A DNA stretch of 9,351 bases from assembly GCA_019911985.1 (NCBI GenBank), contig JAIOJO010000213.1, positions 1-9,351 on the forward strand, in the 5' to 3' direction. The position numbers and the translations under genes were made by a program. The stretch comes from Sulfuricellaceae bacterium (GTDB taxonomy: Bacteria > Pseudomonadota > Gammaproteobacteria > Burkholderiales > UBA9220). The notes beneath the pieces were generated by a model, which was not told where the DNA came from, ran no database searches, and saw only the letters and a list, made by a program, of their open reading frames with translations. Below, piece by piece: positions 6,387-9,351 of the stretch (position 1 is its first letter; every line of letters begins with the position of its first letter).

Positions 6387-6809
6387 ATGAATGTCGTTTG
6401 TCCGAAATGCATGGCCGCCAACCGGGTGCCGGACGAGCGCCTGGGGCAGAATCCGAAGTGCGGAAAATGCGGCCAGTATCTTCTCGACGGCGTCCCCGTT
6501 GAATTGACCGGCGAAACCTTCGGTCGCTTTATCGCTAGCAACGACATGCCGGTTGTGGTGGATTTTTGGGCCTCGTGGTGCGGCCCATGCAAAATGATGG
6601 CTCCGGTTTTTTCCCAGACAGCGGCGCAAATGAAAACGGACGTGCGCTTTGCCAAAGTCAATACCGAACAACAGCAGAATTTAGCGCAGCAGTACCAAGT
6701 GCGCAGCATTCCCACCCTGATCCTGTTCCGCCAAGGGCGCGAAGTGGATCGCGTGGCGGGTGCGATGGATGCCGCCAATTTAAAAAACTGGCTGGCGATG
6801 CGACGTTGA
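6387..6809 (+). CDS. trxC: Thioredoxin 2-type protein with N-terminal zinc ribbon (TrxC)
   Basis: A cytoplasmic protein-disulfide reductase. The 140-residue product starts with a zinc ribbon of two CxxC pairs (Cys5/Cys8 and Cys25/Cys28). A complete thioredoxin fold follows (about 38-140), with active site WCGPC (Cys65 and Cys68) and cis-proline Pro109 in RSIPT. Length and layout match E. coli TrxC, an oxidative-stress thioredoxin. The start at 6387 follows AGGA 10 bases upstream. It lies 21 bp after grxC and is closed by an intrinsic terminator 3 bp past its stop. In E. coli trxC is elsewhere on the chromosome, so its insertion between grxC and secB is a local rearrangement that fits a thiol-redox cluster. 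Confidence 0.95.
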   Translation: MNVVCPKCMAANRVPDERLGQNPKCGKCGQYLLDGVPVELTGETFGRFIASNDMPVVVDFWASWCGPCKMMAPVFSQTAAQMKTDVRFAKVNTEQQQNLAQQYQVRSIPTLILFRQGREVDRVAGAMDAANLKNWLAMRR

Positions 6810-6812
6810 CAG

Positions 6813-6839
6813 ACCGGCGCAAGCCGGTTTTTATTTATT
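6813..6839 (+). terminator. Intrinsic terminator after trxC
   Basis: The 6-bp stem ACCGGC (6813-6818) and GCCGGT (6823-6828) has a GCAA tetraloop and is followed by TTTTATTTATT. It starts 3 bases after the trxC stop codon. It should end most transcription of the thiol block before secB, or act as partial attenuation. No clear promoter could be placed between it and secB, which starts 14 bases past the end of the site. Confidence 0.8.
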
Positions 6840-6840
6840 A

Positions 6841-6846
6841 AGGGAG
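6841..6846 (+). promoter_or_regulatory. Ribosome binding site that fixes the secB TTG start
   Basis: AGGGAG lies 7 bases before the TTG at 6854. The first in-frame ATG is far downstream (6971), inside the conserved SecB fold. This site decides in favour of the rare TTG start. Confidence 0.75.
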
Positions 6847-6853
6847 AATTAGA

Positions 6854-7330
6854 TTGAGCGAAGAACAAAGCAATCCGCCGAGCGAAGAACACGGCGAACC
6901 TATTTTTAGCATCGAAAAAATTTACGTCAAAGACCTTTCGCTGGAAGTTCCTCATGCGCCGCAAATTTTTATGGAACAGAACTCGCCTCAAGTCGATGTG
7001 CAAATGCACAACCGCAGCCGTCAGATAGGCGAAGATAATCTTTACCAATCCGAAGTGAGCGTGACGGTTACCGCCAAGCTGGAAGACAAAACCATGTTTT
7101 TGGTAGAAGTGGTGCAGGCCGGCATTTTCCGCATTGCCAACGTGCCTCAAGAACACTTGAATCCGGTGCTCGGCATTACCTGCCCGAACATCTTGTTCCC
7201 CTATGCCCGCGAAGTGGTTTCCGACGCAATCAACCGCGCAGGCTTCCCGCCTTTGTTGCTGAGTCCGGTGAATTTCGAGGCGCTCTATCAGCAACAGATC
7301 GCACCGGCCGAAACCGCTACGGCCCACTAG
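6854..7330 (+). CDS. secB: Protein-export chaperone SecB
   Basis: A tetrameric cytoplasmic chaperone that keeps precursor proteins unfolded and hands them to SecA for export by SecYEG. The 158-residue product has the family length. It shows the typical IEKIYVKDLSLE entry, the strand region around QSEVSVTVTAKLE, and the GITCPNILFPYAREVVSDAI signature near residues 106-125. The PPLLLSPVNFEALY end is also typical. It starts at TTG behind a strong AGGGAG site. The N-terminal 15 residues are acidic and variable, as in other SecB proteins. Downstream it is close to the SH3 gene (12 bp) and then gpsA. Upstream it is separated from trxC by an intrinsic terminator. Confidence 0.97.
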   Translation: MSEEQSNPPSEEHGEPIFSIEKIYVKDLSLEVPHAPQIFMEQNSPQVDVQMHNRSRQIGEDNLYQSEVSVTVTAKLEDKTMFLVEVVQAGIFRIANVPQEHLNPVLGITCPNILFPYAREVVSDAINRAGFPPLLLSPVNFEALYQQQIAPAETATAH

Positions 7331-7342
7331 AAATCCGTGTCC

Positions 7343-7831
7343 ATGCCCGTTAAGCCCCGGCCGATATTTGCCCAAAGCTTGGCTGGCTTGGCGCTTTTGT
7401 GCGGACTCGTGCCGCCGGCGCTGGCGCTGGATTTCCGCTCCGTCGCCGAACCGGGCGTGATTTTCTACGACGCGCCTTCCCGCCAAGCCAAAAAACTGTA
7501 CGTAGTCTCGCGCTATTATCCGGTCGAGGTTATCGTGAGCTTGGAGGCTTGGCTCAAAGTGCGCGATCAACGCGGCGACCTGGCCTGGGTCGAGAAAAAA
7601 AATGTCAGCGATAAGCGCATGGTGGTGGTTACCGCCGCATTGGCGCAGGTGCGTAAGGAAGCCAAAGACGACGCAGCCGTGGTTTTTCAGGCGGAAAAGG
7701 ACGTGGCGCTGGAATGGGTGAACGATGCGCCGCCCGCCGGCGGGAACGATTCGCACCCTGGCTGGGCAAGGGTGCGGCATAGCGACGGCGCCAGCGGATA
7801 CGTTCGCATCGACCAGGTGTGGGGCTTATGA
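7343..7831 (+). CDS. Secreted or periplasmic SH3-domain protein
   Basis: This 162-residue protein has a signal peptide (hydrophobic stretch about residues 10-28, ending ALA before LDF) and then two SH3-like beta modules. The first runs over about 30-90 (bacterial SH3b features: YDAPS, a WLKVRD strand and LAWVEKKNV). The second runs over about 92-160 (GWARVRHSDGASGYVRI). Such modules usually bind peptidoglycan or other envelope partners. I know similar genes between secB and gpsA in other proteobacteria, but no defined function. The ATG at 7343 is preferred; a GTG six bases upstream (7337) is possible, and neither has a strong ribosome binding site. The gene lies 12 bp after secB. Its TGA overlaps the gpsA ATG (ATGA), indicating translational coupling. 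Confidence 0.85.
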   Translation: MPVKPRPIFAQSLAGLALLCGLVPPALALDFRSVAEPGVIFYDAPSRQAKKLYVVSRYYPVEVIVSLEAWLKVRDQRGDLAWVEKKNVSDKRMVVVTAALAQVRKEAKDDAAVVFQAEKDVALEWVNDAPPAGGNDSHPGWARVRHSDGASGYVRIDQVWGL

Positions 7832-8814
7832 AACTCAGCATCCTGGGCGCCGGGGCATGGGGCACGGCCCTGGCCCTGAGCCAGGCGGAACGCCATCAAG
7901 TGACCCTCTGGACAAGAGACGGCCGCCACGCGCAAGAAATGGAGGCGGAACGCTGCAATAACCGTTATTTTCGCGGTTTTCCCTTCCCGCCTTCGCTGCG
8001 CTTGACATCCGATATTCAAGCGGCGGCGGGGGGCGTGGACTTGTTGTTGGCCGCCGTTCCCACCGCGGGCTTGCGCCAGACTCTGAGCGCGGTGGCGGTT
8101 CGAGAAGCCCCCTTGATTTGGGTGTGCAAAGGCTTCGAGGGCGGCAGCGCTAAAATGCCGCATCAGGTGGTGGCGGAAGAATGGCCGACGGATATTCCCC
8201 GCGGCGTTTTATCCGGCCCCAGCTTCGCCCAGGAAGTGGCGGCTGGCCTGCCCACGGCCTTGACTTTGGCTTCGGGCGATGAAGACTTTGCCTGCCGGAT
8301 GGCGCAGCAATTGCACACCGGCCGTTTGCGTATTTATAACAGCGATGATGTGATCGGGGTGGAGGTCGGCGGGGCGGTCAAGAATGTCATGGCGATTGCC
8401 GCCGGCATTTCCGACGGTTTGGGCTTCGGTTACAACGCTCGCGCCGCACTGATTACCCGCGGCCTGGCTGAAATTACCCGGCTTGGCTTGGCGCTGGGCG
8501 GCCGCTTAGAAACCTTTATGGGGCTGACGGGTATGGGCGATCTGATTCTTACCTGCACCGGCAACTTGTCGCGTAATCGTACCATTGGCCTGGAACTCGC
8601 CAAGGGACGTCCTCTGGTGGAGGCTCTGGAGGCCTTGGGCCACATCGCCGAAGGGGTGCATACCGCTAAGGAGGTGCTCAACTTGGCGCGGAAATTGGCT
8701 GTCGAAATGCCGATAACCGAAGCCGTCTATCGTATTTTGTACCAAAATCTTCCGGCGGCGTTGGCGGTAGACGAGCTCTTGGGGCGCGAACCCAAGACCG
8801 AGAATTTTCTTTAG
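7828..8814 (+). CDS. gpsA: NAD(P)-dependent glycerol-3-phosphate dehydrogenase
   Basis: It reduces dihydroxyacetone phosphate to sn-glycerol 3-phosphate, the backbone for phospholipids, in the cytoplasm. The 328-residue product has the usual length. The N-terminal Rossmann domain has GxGxxG as GAGAWG (residues 7-12). The conserved KGFE (Lys101) and SGPSFA motifs follow. The catalytic lysine is Lys185 in GGAVKNVMAI, followed by the substrate-binding YNARAALITRG and the GLTGMGDLILTC motif. The ATG at 7828 overlaps the preceding stop and has AGGTG 8 bases upstream; a GTG at 7819 is less likely. Its TAG (8812-8814) overlaps the TAA of the minus-strand remnant (8811-8813) in a tail-to-tail arrangement. 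Confidence 0.97.
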   Translation: MKLSILGAGAWGTALALSQAERHQVTLWTRDGRHAQEMEAERCNNRYFRGFPFPPSLRLTSDIQAAAGGVDLLLAAVPTAGLRQTLSAVAVREAPLIWVCKGFEGGSAKMPHQVVAEEWPTDIPRGVLSGPSFAQEVAAGLPTALTLASGDEDFACRMAQQLHTGRLRIYNSDDVIGVEVGGAVKNVMAIAAGISDGLGFGYNARAALITRGLAEITRLGLALGGRLETFMGLTGMGDLILTCTGNLSRNRTIGLELAKGRPLVEALEALGHIAEGVHTAKEVLNLARKLAVEMPITEAVYRILYQNLPAALAVDELLGREPKTENFL

Positions 8815-9005
8815 TTCGTCACCCCGGTCGACAGCTCGATGTCCTGAGCGGTGAATTGGGCGGGGTGTTCATAGCCGGCTGTGTGGGCCAAAGAGAGCCG
8901 TTCCTTGCGAAACCCTCGGATATAACGCGCAATGCGTTGCGACTTAAGATCGACGTCGAGACCCGCCTGATACCATTCGCTCATCGGCGCAACACCCGTT
9001 GGGCA
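8811..9005 (-). pseudogene. C-terminal remnant of a glutamate-synthase-family FMN protein
   Basis: A minus-strand frame too short for common ORF cut-offs is open from 9080 down to a TAA at 8811-8813. From about 9005 leftward it reads CPTGVAPMSEWYQAGLDV and continues with basic and helical sequence including AHTAGYEHPAQFTAQDIE. The CPTGVA motif, followed about 10 residues later by a GLD segment, an R-rich helix and an AG-x-EHP segment, is the C-terminal end of FMN-binding glutamate synthase (GOGAT)-type domains, as I know the family. An ATG at 8984 would give a 57-residue peptide without CPTG. Upstream of the CPTG codons neither the same frame nor the one shifted frame I checked continues the family, and the frame meets a stop at 9081. 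The bulk of the protein is therefore missing. I read this as a decayed gene fragment. A small expressed protein is less likely. Confidence 0.6.
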
Positions 9006-9149
9006 ATGTTTCTGTTCTATATGATGGGAAGTCCCGTTTTTGTTTTTGCTTGAGTCGGGTACAGTCTTGCTAAATACCGGTTATAGACATCGAGGCGCTT
9101 GGAAGCTGGAGTGCTTTAAGGAGCCTCTGATTAAGTCGCACGGGGTCGC
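9006..9149. other. Intergenic stretch without a recognised gene
   Basis: This lies between the glutamate-synthase remnant and the first large palindrome. Short open frames on either strand have no family features. A T-rich run (9036-9047) is followed by TTGAGT and TAAATA at a 15-bp spacing, too short for a confident promoter. GGAGCCTCTGATTAAGTC (9120-9137) has the look of an insertion-sequence end, but no partner end is in the window. Confidence 0.5.
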
Positions 9150-9249
9150 GACGGGGTTTTGCGGGATGCCGGGCACGAAGCGAGGCGCGCGGTGTGGTCA
9201 TTCCACACAAGCGTCGAGCGACACCGCCCAGCGCCCGCAAAACCCCGTC
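9150..9249. repeat. 100-bp imperfect palindrome (REP/MITE-like)
   Basis: The perfect 16-bp outer arms GACGGGGTTTTGCGGG (9150-9165) and CCCGCAAAACCCCGTC (9234-9249) enclose an imperfectly paired middle. The centre is a perfect small hairpin, GTGTGG (9192-9197) and CCACAC (9203-9208), with loop TCATT. The whole unit can fold into one long cruciform or RNA hairpin. No coding frame of interest lies in it. Long palindromes with conserved hairpin tips are typical of dispersed intergenic repeats or non-autonomous mobile elements. A single copy is seen here, so family status is inferred. Confidence 0.7.
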
Positions 9250-9264
9250 CCGTAAGGGTTGTGT

Positions 9265-9351
9265 CAAAAGCCGGCGTCTGCTGCGTTGCGCTCCTTGGCA
9301 TCGTAGGCTCGCTACGACCGGCGTCGCGCGCCTTGCAGCCTCCGGCTTTTG
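9265..9351. repeat. Second, 87-bp imperfect palindrome ending at the window edge
   Basis: The outer arms CAAAAGCCGG (9265-9274) and CCGGCTTTTG (9342-9351) are perfect. The centre is a perfect hairpin, TCGTAG (9301-9306) and CTACGA (9312-9317), with loop GCTCG. The middle pairs imperfectly. The architecture (outer arms, loose middle, 5-base loop at the tip) is like the neighbour 15 bp to the left, but the sequence is different. The right arm ends on the final base of the window, so the element may extend further. Confidence 0.65.

Noticed and set aside
6371..7780. A 469-codon open frame on the minus strand across trxC, secB and the SH3 gene.
   Set aside because: It runs antisense to three clearly recognisable genes. 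It is rich in His, Arg and Phe, as shadow frames in GC-rich DNA are, and has no family motif. It is a compositional shadow.
9046..9076. TTGCTT or TTGAGT with TAAATA as a rightward promoter in the right flank.
   Set aside because: The spacings (19 or 15 bp) are off and no gene follows before the palindromes.
1..9351. CRISPR array, tRNA, rRNA or prophage genes.
   Set aside because: No regularly spaced repeats, no tRNA-like cloverleaf and no phage-type protein was seen on either strand.

Overview
The window looks like chromosomal core DNA of a Gram-negative proteobacterium with moderately high GC. Two gene blocks are arranged as in Escherichia coli: gpmI-envC on the minus strand, divergent from rhodanese(yibN)-grxC-secB-gpsA on the plus strand. 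The CtpA N-terminus and the SH3-domain gene between secB and gpsA feel more betaproteobacterial than enteric. That is a judgement from memory of the families, so Betaproteobacteria is the first guess and Gammaproteobacteria is not excluded.

Left part, minus strand (1-4622): a truncated, unrecognised small protein at the window edge, a 131-bp gap with two hairpins, then a tight operon transcribed right to left. The operon holds gpmI (cofactor-independent phosphoglycerate mutase), envC (murein hydrolase activator with a degenerate LytM domain) and ctpA (S41 PDZ protease). gpmI and envC are 1 bp apart, and envC and ctpA 19 bp apart. EnvC and CtpA both act on the envelope in cell-wall remodelling.

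Middle, plus strand (4623-6832): a thiol and sulfur block sits between gpmI and secB. It holds an ArsR-family repressor whose two cysteines (C35 and C101) have the 66-residue spacing of the persulfide sensors SqrR, BigR and HlyU. It continues with a two-helix DUF2892 membrane protein ending in CESC, a membrane-anchored YibN-type rhodanese, glutaredoxin 3 and a zinc-ribbon thioredoxin (TrxC type). An intrinsic terminator closes the block. Two near-palindromes sharing ATCGAYYGAT lie upstream of the regulator and of the DUF2892 gene and are candidate operators. The reading is a reactive-sulfur or thiol-redox response module inserted into a conserved housekeeping locus.

Right part, plus strand (6841-8814): secB (TTG start with a strong ribosome binding site), a secreted SH3-domain protein and gpsA. 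The last two overlap by 4 bp.

Right flank (8811-9351): no intact gene. It holds a minus-strand remnant of the C-terminus of a glutamate-synthase-family (FMN-binding) protein, whose stop codon overlaps that of gpsA. Then come about 140 bp with nothing recognisable except a possible insertion-sequence end, and two large adjacent imperfect palindromes of 100 and 87 bp. The second palindrome ends exactly on the last base of the window. This flank looks like a decayed, repeat-rich junction.
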